Of a stretch of 64,000 nucleotides of DNA, positions 24,826 to 35,800 are shown one piece after another. This stretch comes from Lichenostomus cassidix (lineage: Eukaryota; Chordata; Aves; Passeriformes; Meliphagidae): contig CM039184.1 of assembly GCA_008360975.2 (NCBI GenBank), positions 45,455,797 to 45,519,796 on the forward strand. Direction: 5' to 3'. The notes under the pieces were generated by a model. It worked only from the letters and a program-made list of their open reading frames with translations, made no database searches and was not told where the DNA came from. Position numbers and translations under genes: made by a program. Numbering within the stretch: the stretch's first letter is position 1; each line of letters opens with the position of its first letter.

Positions 24826-27800
24826 GTCCGTCCGCGCCGGGACACGGGCAAGGGGAGGCGGCGGCGCCGTCCCCGGCGGGGCCGGGAGGAGCGGGGCCGC
24901 GGAGAGCAGCCGGTTCGGCCGGCGGATGCCGCTTGCGGAGGGGGCGCTCGGGCGGGGGCGCCATTTTCGCCGCGGTGGGCGAGGCTGGCGAGGTGCCGGA
25001 GACCCCGGCGGGGAGGGAAAAGCGGCGCTCGGGCGGCGCTTCACCCCCGTGCCCGGCGCTGTCCGGGCGGGACGGGCTTGGCCGTGCCGGGGACAGGAGG
25101 CCCGAGCCCGTTGTTCGGGCGGGGCGGCCCTGAGCGGCGCCGTGCTGCCCGCAAGCGTGGGTGTGTGACAAACAGAAATACTTTGTGCCTCGGGAACGAG
25201 GCGCCTGGCATTTGAGCGCTGCAGGCGAGGCGCTGCCGCGCGTTCCGAGGCGCTTGGCACTGAGCGGGGCCGGGAGGCGGTGCGGCGTGCGGGGCTGCAC
25301 AGCTCGGGTGGGTTGTGCGGGGTCACAGCGGGTCATGAGCATCTCCGAGCGAGCCAGTCCTCCTGTAACTCGTCCAGGGCAAGCACTTCTCAACGCCATC
25401 TCTTAGTTCTTCAGCAGCAGAAGAAACGGTGGTGTTACTCATCACATCAGTGTGGACATGTCCAAGTGCAGTTACTTAAATTGTAGCTTTAGGAGTCATT
25501 TCAGGTGAACAAACTTAGTTCCATCCAAAAGATCAACCTCCTTCTTTGAAAATGTGAATCCCTAAATAGTAAACTGTTCCATTTAAGGGAGGTGGAACAA
25601 AATTTTGGACAGCTACGAAAATACATCAAAGGTTTATTTTCACTATGAATATCTACAAGAGTTTCCTCTATTATTTTGGTACATTGACAGGATATCCCTT
25701 ACAATATTGTTACTTGAGATTATTACATTAAAGCTACGCTGGCCAAGTTCCCCATGCCAGGTTTGAAGCCTCACTGTTTTTCTCGGTGCTACATGCAAGC
25801 AACAGGTGTTGAATGCAAACGCTGTGCAATCAAACTAATTTAAAAATTATAGCCACCAAACTCCTTTTGAATGGTAACCGAGAGTCTATCACACATAAAC
25901 ATGGAGAGAACTAAAATCCTGTGTATTGGCAAATGACCTGCAGGATTATGTCCTGTATAGTTCCTGAGAGTAAAAATCATGTTCTTGGCAGCTGGTTTTA
26001 GTTTTTTAACTGCAGTATTGTAATTAATAATTCCTATCAGTCGTGATAAAAATAAGTTATAAAGCCATATATTGTCTGAAAATATCTGGATTTTAGATTC
26101 AGTTTTTGTGTTAACAGAGATTGCTGTGGTTCTAAATGTGTATTCTGACTACAGGGTGGCAGACTGAAATCTAATACTGAACAAAATATCCAACATCTTC
26201 CACTAGTCAATTCAAATTTGTATTTTTTGCATACATATGTGTGGTCATTGTGGTTGATTTACATGGCTGTTAAAGCTAACCCATGCTTTGTGTTGCAGCA
26301 AAGTTCTAATGGCCCAGTGAAGAAGTCTATGCGAGAGAAGGCAGTGGAACGCAGGAATGTTAATAAGGAGCACAACAGTAACTTCAAAGCAGGATACATT
26401 CCGATTGATGAAGACCGTCTCCATAAGACAGGATTACGTGGCAGGAAAGGCAACTTGGCCATATGTGTGATTGTTGTTCTTTTTATTTTGGCTGTCATCA
26501 ATCTGATTGTAAGTATAATAGCTGTAGTGGAAGCAACATTAGATCATATTTCATTTTGACAGTTCAGTAAAAAAAATAAAAGTTCCAGTACGGCTGAGGA
26601 CTTAAAAAGTACTGAAGGAGATTCTCATTTTTCTCCTTTCTTTGTCTGAGCAAGATTAGATGGAAGAATTGCTTAATTTCAGGCACGGTTATTTCAGTTA
26701 TCATGGTCCCATCAAGGAACCTACTGTTCATGTAAGAAACAATTAGGAACCTTCAAAATGTCACCCCATGGGAAGTGTTATTAGTACAAATGCATTCAGG
26801 ATGTATAGCAGGAATATTTTACATAATAGAGCTGTATGTGAACGTTCAGAATTAACCAGCCACTGCACTTTAAAGCTTCATTGTTCTATTTACCATGTTT
26901 TTATTGCTTGGTCAATGTGAAGTAATAAATTATTTTTCATAATTGCACATCCATCTCTGAGGGTGCGTTCTTGTAATTCAGCATTAAGTATATACTAAGC
27001 CGAACTGTTTAAGTAATTTGTTTAGTCAATGATTACCCTTGGATGTGATTTAATATTTTATGTATATATAAATCATTTTATTTACTGTTTCAAATAAGCC
27101 TAAAAATAATTTTAAATGGTTTTCTTAATTAAATGTGTTATGATGTTTTCAGTAGGAACAGACTAAAGTAAACTCACACCTAAAGCTCACTTAAACACAA
27201 CATTAATAATTGTTCAAATAAAACGTCTAATTAATACAATACTTGAGGTAGGAAGATCCAAACAATCAACATAATCTTTGAAAATATGTTTCTCTTTCAG
27301 ATTACCCTGGTTATCTGGGCAGTGATAAGAATTGGTCCCAATGGTTGTGACAGTATGGAATTCCACGAGAGTGGCTTGCTGCGGTTTAAGCAGGTGTCTG
27401 ACATGGGTGTTATACATCCCTTATACAAAAGCACTGTAGGAGGGAGACGGAATGAAGATTTGGTGATCACTGGGAATAATCAGCCTGTAAGTTATATGAA
27501 TTGAAAGTTTGTGAGCAACACTAGAGAATTACGCTCACAATGCTAATAAATGTTACATTTGAAACATCACTAAGTTCATTACTTTGTTTCTGAAGATTGT
27601 CTTTCAGCAAGGAACAACCAAGCTTAGTGTGGAAAAAGACAAAACTTCTATTACCAGCGATATTGGCATGGAATTTGTTGACCCACGAACACAAAATACT
27701 CTGTTCAGCACCGACTATGAAACTCATGAGTTTCATCTGCCAAATGGAGTTAAAATCTTGAATGTACAAAAGGCCTCTACAGAGAGGGTATGTCTCCTTT

Positions 27801-29471
27801 TTTTGTACGTAATGAGAATACAGCCCATTGTTTGTTTGTATGACAATAGAGTAGGGTTTGTGGTTTTATAGAGGATTGACTGTGCCTCAGGAACCACTGA
27901 GCAATCCTGTTGCAGAAGAAACAGCCAAAACTGTAAATACGTAGGAGGAACAGATTAAGTGGAAAAAGAGGGGTGAGTTTACATAATCTGCCCTAACAGG
28001 AAGTCTGTATGTGCTACAAGTGTTAGTTGTGTGTATGGCAATATCAAAATTGCAAAGTTAATTTTACATACCTTCCAAAATTCAGTAAGCCTGTTTTGAA
28101 ATGTGAACATGGAAAATAATAAATAGGTAGAAGCTTCATAAGCATAAGGGCAGAAGGGCAAGAAGTACGTTGAAGTTTTTTATGAAATTGCATAGCACAA
28201 CTTTTAAGGTAATTAAAGTTACTCAAACACAAATGGTAATTTTTCATTGATCTATAGTACACTTTTTTTGGTTATGCTCTTAGATTACCAGCAATGCAAC
28301 CAGTGATCTAAACATAAAGGTGGATGGCCGTGCCATTGTCCGTGGCAATGAAGGTGTTTTCATTACAGGCAAGACTATAGAGTTTCGAATGGGTGGTAAC
28401 ATGGAACTTAAAGCAGTAAGTATTTCAAATCAAAGCATTTTTTGAACAGCTCAGTTTCAAATTTGGGCTGATAGAAAACTGATGTAACTCTGTATGGTTT
28501 CAAATTTTTTATAAATTAGTTACCCATAGAAGTTTAGTCAGTATATTTAGTAGGATTCAAATAGGTGGTTTATTTCTTTGTTGCTAATTACTGGTTCAGT
28601 AGTTTCCAGGTACCACTGATTTACTACTGCTTAGACAGACACCAAAAACCTACAATGCAGTTGAAGCTAAGCTATTGGCTTCTGTACTGAAATGAATAGC
28701 AAAGGGAATTAATCTTGTCCCCTGAAAGCTTTATCAGGGTCAGCACCCTTTGCCAGAAGAGCAGAGCATATAGTTAGGAGCTCTACCTTCTATGCTTCTG
28801 CTGTAAGACTCACTAGCATTCCTTTAGGATTTTGGGAGATTAAGATTGCAGTATATATGGAATGATGGGAAAGGTTAAAGAAGGATAAAAATAAAGGTAT
28901 ATGCACTTTCAAGTGTGGATGAATTTAATGTATGAATTTAAACACTGTTTCCCATTTCATGTCTATATTTTTACATTTACTGCATTTGCTAATAGGTCTG
29001 TAAAATGAGAAATCACCCTATACTGCTGTCTTTCTCAATATCAATCCACCATTGGAATAGCAAATTATGTTGTTGACTAAAGTCAAGAAATCCATACGCA
29101 CTTTTATAATTTTCATTTAAAAATTAAACATTTTTATACGTGCCTTTTTTATTATGTTGATTCTGCAGCCATCCTAAAGATGTTCATTCATTAAACCAGC
29201 TTGTTCTCAAAAACAACCTGCGTAATTTACCATTAGAAGTTGTACTTTTTTTTTTTCTCCTTAATAGGAAAACAGCATTATCCTGAATGGAACTGTGATG
29301 GTCAGCCCTTCACGACTGCCAAGTTCTTCTTACGGGGAGCAATTCAATAATGGCAACTGGCTGCGCTTCAAGCTCTGCATGTGTGCAGATGGGACACTGT
29401 TCAAGGTTCAGGTGACAGGGCACAACATGGGGTGTCAGACTTCTGTCAACCCGTGTGGAGCCACTCACTAA
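24802..29471 (+). CDS. SGCB: SGCB, beta-sarcoglycan; whole coding span
   Basis: Beta-sarcoglycan is a type II single-pass glycoprotein of the sarcoglycan complex. With the other sarcoglycans and dystroglycan it stabilises the muscle membrane. Six exons (24, 210, 186, 192, 132 and 204 nt) join in phase 0 to 315 residues; human is 318, and only the N-terminal alanine run is shorter. Residues 1-59 are cytoplasmic and basic; the membrane segment is about 60-88 (LAICVIVVLFILAVINLI, TLVIWAVI). The rest is extracellular, with sequons at N208 (NAT) and N255 (NGT). The C-terminal cysteine cluster is intact (C285, C287, C304, C311), as is C94. The start has A at -3 and G at +4. Intron 1 (24826-26298) and the other introns hold nothing recognised. 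It diverges from SPATA18 across the CpG island. Confidence 0.98.
26299..26508 (+). CDS. SGCB: SGCB exon 2 (cytoplasmic part and membrane start)
   Basis: Acceptor TGTTGCAG, donor GTAAGT; 70 codons. It encodes QSSNGPVKKSMREKAVERRN... GYIPIDEDRLHKTGLRGRKG and the first part of the membrane helix. Nearly identical to human. Confidence 0.98.
27301..27486 (+). CDS. SGCB: SGCB exon 3
   Basis: Acceptor CTCTTTCAG, donor GTAAGT; 62 codons. It encodes the end of the membrane segment and the start of the ectodomain (ITLVIWAVIRIGPNGCDSME to VITGNNQP). Confidence 0.98.
27596..27787 (+). CDS. SGCB: SGCB exon 4
   Basis: Acceptor TTCTGAAG, donor GTATGT; 64 codons, IVFQQGTTKLSVEKDKTS to LNVQKASTER. The intron before it is only 109 bases. 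Confidence 0.97.
28284..28415 (+). CDS. SGCB: SGCB exon 5
   Basis: Acceptor GCTCTTAG, donor GTAAGT; 44 codons, ITSNATSDLNIKVDGRAIVR to GGNMELKA. Holds the NAT sequon. Confidence 0.98.
29268..29471 (+). CDS. SGCB: SGCB exon 6 and stop
   Basis: Acceptor CTTAATAG; 67 codons then TAA. It carries the LCMCADGTLFKVQV and MGC...PCG cysteine cluster found at the C-terminus of the family. Confidence 0.98.
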   Translation, partial: ENSIILNGTVMVSPSRLPSSSYGEQFNNGNWLRFKLCMCADGTLFKVQVTGHNMGCQTSVNPCGATH

Positions 29472-31890
29472 AACAAACCACTGCTGGGAGAGGTCTCGTT
29501 TGTGTTTACATATATTTGTATGAAGTAATTGCATGCCTTCAAGGATTTCTTTTTTTTACAGCAGTTTATACTAACATTTCTTACATGGCATTTTTAAGGA
29601 AAGGCTGTTACGGTCAGCAGTACTATATCATCATCCTGTTGGGTGCAGCAGTGGCACTGAATCAGTAAGCTTTTAGTGTACATGTATACTGAAGTACTTC
29701 TTGATTTGGGATCAGTAGAATATATAGCAACAACTCTGCCTTCAGTTGTCTCTAGAGGAGGTTTTTGTACTACATCCCAAGACGTTGAGGACCGCTAAGA
29801 ACACAACTGTGATCTGAAGTACTTCAAGAGGAATGTCAATTTTTTGTTGGAAATAGATTTTTCCTAGGATGGCTGAAGTGGCAGACTTTTATTTTCTTTC
29901 TTGTTGATAACACTGATTTCCCCCAAACTTAGGTGGTTTATCAGATGTGTACTGAGAGGGATAACGGCAGATTTGCTTTAAAATATCACATTATTTCTGC
30001 CATATGTGCTGTTGTTAAAAAACTTTGCTATCATAAATAATATTTGCAAAGAAATATTGAGTATGGAAACATAACTTGAATTTTGAAGTAGTGTTGCGGT
30101 TATTGAAGTGTTGCTTGAGCTTCCATTCTATGTGTGCAGTTAACACATTCTGTAGTTGCCTAATTTATGTGAAGTACTTACAAAATGTGTTTATATTAGA
30201 AGTGCATCTTTAAAGATGTACTTATAACTTGCTCACTACCCAAAAATAGTGTTTTTCTGGGTGCTCTAATGTGAATAGTGTCCAAGTCCACATCTCTCTT
30301 TCCCCATAAATGTATCAGAATTTGTTAACAGTGAAACTGTGGTGAACTGGGGTCTATTACAGCCTTGCAACTGCTTTTGCAGCAGAGAGGTGTGTTGTGC
30401 TAAAAGACCAGCTATTTATAAGTTTCCTCCTTTTGCCACCCCATGTATTTCTTCAGTTTCAAATAGCTTTGTTTTGCAGTAGCATCAAGTAACCTTAATG
30501 TTGGAGACCTCGAAGTGACTTTGCAACAGCTTTTTGACAAGTTTTTTGATAAGCACACATTTCTTTTCCTAAAAGTTGTGCAAATTTTACACATTAACTT
30601 TAGAATTGGTCATTTGTTACAGGAAGATAAACTATCTACCTTTGTTTTACAGCTCTCAAAGTAGATAGGATTCCATAAAATACAAATCAGCTCCTGCTGT
30701 AACAAATTCACATCTAAGGTCCCAATTTGTGGATGGCAATAAGCCCTCATGCAGAATGCGTATGGGTGGAAGTGATTTCTGCAGGGTATTCATAAGTCAG
30801 GCATTACAGCACACAGGGGAGGTCAGAGGAGTCATATTTCCCTCACTGCTCAAAGGTAAGGCCAGATTTTGGTACTCAGTAGTTGCTGGGGTTTTGGGGC
30901 TGGAGAGCAGTGGAGCTGTTCTGACAATATCAGAATAAGCAGAATATAATGTACCAAAAAACATTGAGTTCTCACATTAAAGTTTATGGGGAGGTACTAA
31001 CATTTTGCATACTGCCCTCGTGAACTTCATAGTAACAGTTACTAAACTCTTTTAACACACATTTTGCTGAAAACACACCCATCTTTGCTGCTAAGCCACA
31101 CCTCAGTTAGTATCTGTTACAGTTAAGAGGAGGAAATAACTAACAGTTTAGAATTTTCACTCTCATGCTAATTGAAGTTTGTCACTTTATGTATACAAAT
31201 GCACACACATTAAAAATATGAAGAGCAGTATCCTCAAAGCTAAAATACATCTTGAAAATTATAGGTACTGCATTTGTCAAGTAGGTTACACACATACTAA
31301 AGCTCTTCTCTGATTAATACTGACATGCCTATATGCTAGTATTGGATTCTTGCAATTATCAAGAGTTCTTTTTGAAATACTGTGTTCAATGTACAGCTGA
31401 AAGATTTGTCACAAAGGTACTCTTAAATCATGATCTGCATTATTGTTTTTGGAGTGTGGATTTTTTTGTCAAAATGTAGCAAAACCAGTCATAAAAAATA
31501 CCAAATGAAATAAATTATCAGATTTGCTAGCCACTATATATTGTTTATATATTTTATATTTATATTACACGGTTTGAGAAATGTTGGCACCACACTTGCC
31601 TTCTGTTGAGCATTTACTACTTGTTTATATTCTGCCTAAGGTACATTTTCCTATATGTATTTAAAACATTGAGTGGAACACTGTTTATTTCAGTCCCACA
31701 GATGCACTTAAGATTCTATGTGTACAAAGTACATTTTACATGCCTTTGTAAAATACCATACTAGGTACACTGAAACAACTTGCATGTGAAGAGTTCTCAC
31801 CAGCTGTGTTGGTTCTTCCAATGGGTGAAAGACAATGGAATTTCAAATGTTTGTGTTGAAATGAAACAATAAATTCTAAGATGCAGCAGC
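29472..31890 (+). other. SGCB: SGCB 3'UTR (inferred)
   Basis: No coding signal. AATAAA occurs at 31509-31514 and 31868-31873, the latter followed by GT/T-rich sequence (TGTTATTTG, TTGTTTTTCA, TTGTTGTGTT). Human SGCB also has a 3'UTR of several kilobases. The end is inferred. Confidence 0.6.
31868..31873 (+). terminator. Candidate SGCB polyadenylation signal
   Basis: AATAAA with a T/GT-rich region 30-90 bases downstream. An earlier AATAAA at 31509-31514 is an alternative. Confidence 0.5.
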
Positions 31891-32374
31891 AGTTCAGAAG
31901 TGTTATTTGTAAGAATATTGTTTTTCATTAAAAATACATTGTTGTGTTATTGATAGGGAAACTGGTATTTTATTAACTCCAAGTATGAGAATTGTTCCAC
32001 ACCTGTTTGTCATGGATTGTATGTGGTGGACTTTGCTCAGTGTAATTGTGTGCAGTACCTGAAGCAGAGTTCAAAAGTCTCCACCGGTGTTAGATCTCAA
32101 GCTCCCAAGAAGTTGTGGTTCTCGACTAAGGGGCTGGAAAACAAAAAAAAGGTTCTAATTGTTTTTTGGGATAGATGGAGGGAGGGGGGAGGTTACCAGT
32201 TTATGAATGTTCTTTTTGAAAAATAAGTAAGACTTCAAAATTGAATGTCTAAGGCAGAATGTTGGTAATGCCATGGTTATTTGGTGGTGTTTTTTTTTTA
32301 ATGTTAAACTATTTTCACTTTCTGTTTAATTCTTGTTGTGCTGAACTTAACCATAATTCTACATTTTACACATA
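31891..32374. other. Short SGCB-LRRC66 spacer
   Basis: No gene seen. It ends in a pyrimidine-rich tract and TTTTACACATAG, a plausible splice acceptor at 32375 just before the LRRC66 start, suggesting an upstream non-coding first exon for LRRC66. Confidence 0.5.
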
Positions 32375-32380
32375 GATACT

Positions 32381-32876
32381 ATGGATAACCTTCACTTGCA
32401 CGTCATAGCTGTGGTCCTTTACTTTAATCTTCCTGGATCAGTGGGAACCAAGTCACAGCAGATTCTTCCTGCTACACATCACCATTCGGAGTGCCAGTGG
32501 GATGGGCAGATCGTACTGAATTGCTCTTTTACCAGAATATCTACTATTCCAGAAGATATATCACAAATTGCAGTAACAGCTGATTTTAGTTACAATAATA
32601 TTAAAACTTTTCTGTGCTCTGATGGAGGAAATGAAAATTGGATGATGAAACACCTGAACCTCAGTAACAACCTGATTTCTGAACTCACCTTAACTTCTTG
32701 TACAAATTTACCCGTTTTAGAAACTCTAAACCTCAATGGTAATGCCATCCACACCCTCACACTGGACATTCCTACACCTGCACATGGGTCTAAAAAGTAC
32801 AGAACTGTTGATCGTCTCCTGCCTGCTTTGAAAATATTGTCAATTCAAAGAAATAATCTTAATACAGTTCCAAGAG
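32381..32876 (+). CDS. LRRC66: LRRC66 coding exon 1 (signal peptide, first LRRs)
   Basis: Starts at an ATG with A at -3 and G at +4, five bases after a likely acceptor. 165 codons plus one base; donor GTAAGC. Encodes the signal peptide, the LRR cap and LRRs up to LNTVPRG. Confidence 0.93.
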
Positions 32877-35800
32877 GTAAGCATTTAAAAAATCTTTAAG
32901 GACTTGACTCCCAAGGGGTAAGTTGGTTTTGGATATAATTCATACATCTTACTGAATCCAGAATGTGATTTTCTCATTTTATTACACTTAAGGTGAGGGA
33001 AAGTTCCACCTGCAAATACAGAGGCGGAAGTAAATTGGTTGTTTCAGTTTACGTTGTTAGGGGGTTTTTTTATACAGTCTTAGCAACTGTACTGCCTTAG
33101 TCAAATAGAACCAAATTTATCCTCTAAGAGCCCAAGCAGTATTTTTGCTTGCTGTATAGAAAGGGGAAGGATGCATCTTTGGAAAAACACCAGCTTCCGT
33201 ATCCCAGTCGTGAACCTTAAGGTCAAGAAAATTACACATCATGAATTTTATACTACTTCTCAGAAGAAAGTCAATTCTTAAATAAAACTTGCTGCAATTT
33301 CAGTATTTCACAAAGACAGGAAAATATATTTTGTTCAGTCCAAACAATTCTCAGTGCCATTTAATAGTCAACCACAGCGACACCTTAGTGTAACAGGGGA
33401 GGGCTGTATTCTTTCAAGAGACTTTGAGAAAGGTTTTGCTGGTCACTCAACTATGCTGGGCACCTTAGCCTTTATTCAGGGATAATTCACAGTGGCAAAA
33501 CTGTTTAAATGAAGCAGAAACTGCCGGATGAGCAACCCTATCCTATACAGTATGTTGAATTTATTGATCTCTGATAACATCATCAGATTAATCAGTCTGA
33601 AAATATGGGAGGACAAAGTCAGACAAAGATAATCTATTTGCCTCTACAAAGGGTTGTGAAAATTCTATTTCCTCATTTCATGGTATTAAAAAATTCTCTA
33701 GCATGCAGGAAAACCCATTTCCCAAAATGATTTTGTAGTGTCTGTAAGGTATCTGTATAGACAGTATAGAAAAGCTTCCATTGTAAAATACATCAATGAA
33801 GATTTAATTTGTTTTGATAGATAAATATGACTACCCATTATAGGATGCCTCAGAGGGTCAGACAGATCAATCCTCTTCTGTAAGAGACTCAATTTTTAGA
33901 TGTTCAAATTGCTGTGCACAGGACTACCATATTTCAAGTTATACGTAAATCCTATATTCATTTAAATACATATTCAGAACCTTATTCAACATGTCCAAAA
34001 TACTTCACTAAAATTCTGGGGTTTAAGCTCTGGTAAGAAAACACAAACAGTAGTTCTAAAGCAGGGGTTTCCCACAGAGAAACTCTTCTTCCAGCTACCC
34101 CCCAAAGAGTCAGGCTGCTGCCCACTGCTGCCATCGACAGTGTGTATTTTTGGCACAAGCTTAGATTTGGGGAAGTATCCATAGTACAATTCCTCAGGCA
34201 GGTGCACTGATGAATTTATGAACTGCCAGAACTTCTGAATGCCTTTCCTATCACCTACCTCTAGTTTTACAGCAGGAATGAATCATTTCCTCTGCTTTTC
34301 ACAATAAACCCAAAGATCAATTACTCAGCAAACAGAACTGCTAGCTGAGAAAAGAGGTTTCTGGTAAACAAGGTGACACCAAGGGCAAAATTTTTAAGAA
34401 CTAATAGTTTCTCAGCAATGCTGTATGATCAAAAATCACTTTAGAGTGACATTGTGCTGTTGAGCACTCAACATCAGTGGGGATGCTGAGTGTTCAAGTG
34501 CCTACCTTCCCACTGGAACTTGCATGCTGGAGCTTCAGGGGCTGCCTACACAGCACCTCAGAAAAATGAGATGTCTCCAGCAACCAAACTGTTCCTTATG
34601 CAAGGTGGATCTTATTGTAACTAGGATACACTGAAGAATACACTGTCATGCTTCAGAATTTACAGGCAGACAGGCATAAGCAACAACACGTTTTTGTTTT
34701 CATTCAGTTTCACATTCTATGAATACAGTTCAAATTAATTCCCCATATGAAAAACACCCATGAAACTGCATGGCAGAAGATAGGAGATACTATATCACCT
34801 TTTGCATCTCCATCTTTCACTTAAAGTATTTGAATTTTGTAAACTCAATTTATTCTACCCTTTCCATACTCTTTTTCCTACCTCCAGTTCTCCAGAGAAG
34901 CTTGCTCAAAGTACAGAGGTCACAGTCAGAATAATTTTGACAGCACAAAGAAATGTTAGTGCTTTTATGAAAGTGTCAATTTTTAAGACATTCATTGACC
35001 ATGACTGTTTTAATGGGCCAGTTGTGGATGCTATGCAACTTTTATAATGGAACAACCTCTGACCAGGAAAGGCATAATAACTTTATATAATAACATAATA
35101 AAGGCTGCAGCCACTCATTGCAAAAAAGGGAATAGAAGGAATTTTGTTGCAAAGAATTTTATAAAGACACCTGATACAACTGGGAAAACAAGAATATGAA
35201 AATAGTTTTTTTCTTCCTAGGACTAGGCCTCCTGCAGTCTTTACAAACTGTCCATATGTCATCCAATGCTATACAACAGATTGACCCAAAGGATTTTCAA
35301 AACTGTTCACAGCTGAAGGACATTGACCTGCGAAACAACAAGATAACTAAAATTCATCCAGATGCTTTCAGAGATCTCAACAAATTACAGGTTGTAAAGC
35401 AATATTAAAACAGTTTCAATATTTTATGTTAATCAAAATTAAAGATATTAATTACCAATTATTCAGCATGATTATATTGCTCTGATTATAATATTAGGGT
35501 ACGACTATAAAAACTAGAGCAAATGGTGAAAATAATATAATTGCTTTTTATATGTAGGAAAACATGCACGCTGAAATGTACAAGATATAACCATAAATTC
35601 ACAATTTCTCTATGCCACAAACCAATCCATAACTGCCTTAAATACACACTTATCCCTTTCTAGCCCCATCCCTTCCATGGCAAGAGCCCTGCAGCTCCCT
35701 GTTCACAGAGATAAGTCTACAAAGGGAGAATTCTAAACATAGCACAATTTAAACTTTTCATGTACATTAAAAAGCTTAGAACATTATTGAAATCCTAAAC

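Larger units (their letters stand above)
24255..25330. promoter_or_regulatory. CpG island, bidirectional SPATA18/SGCB promoter
   Basis: About 1.1 kb, far richer in G+C and CpG than the AT-rich flanks. It contains the start codons of SPATA18 (24462, minus) and SGCB (24802, plus), 339 bases apart and divergent, so both promoters must lie in or around this gap. No TATA box is evident. GC-box-like GGGCGGG sequences occur near 25069 and 25118. Transcription start sites cannot be placed from sequence alone. Confidence 0.9.

Noticed and set aside
24802..25215. 137-codon plus-strand frame starting at the SGCB ATG
   Set aside because: It is the SGCB first exon read through its donor into intron 1; the residues after EQ do not match beta-sarcoglycan, whereas the exon at 26299 does.
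24472..25399. Long minus-strand open frames of 284 and 249 codons
   Set aside because: They lie in the CpG island, where stops are rare because of GC content. The translations are Pro/Ala/Arg-rich with no family resemblance and run antisense to SGCB exon 1.
26218..26559. 113-codon plus-strand frame
   Set aside because: It is SGCB exon 2 with intron sequence at both ends; splice sites and conservation define 26299-26508.
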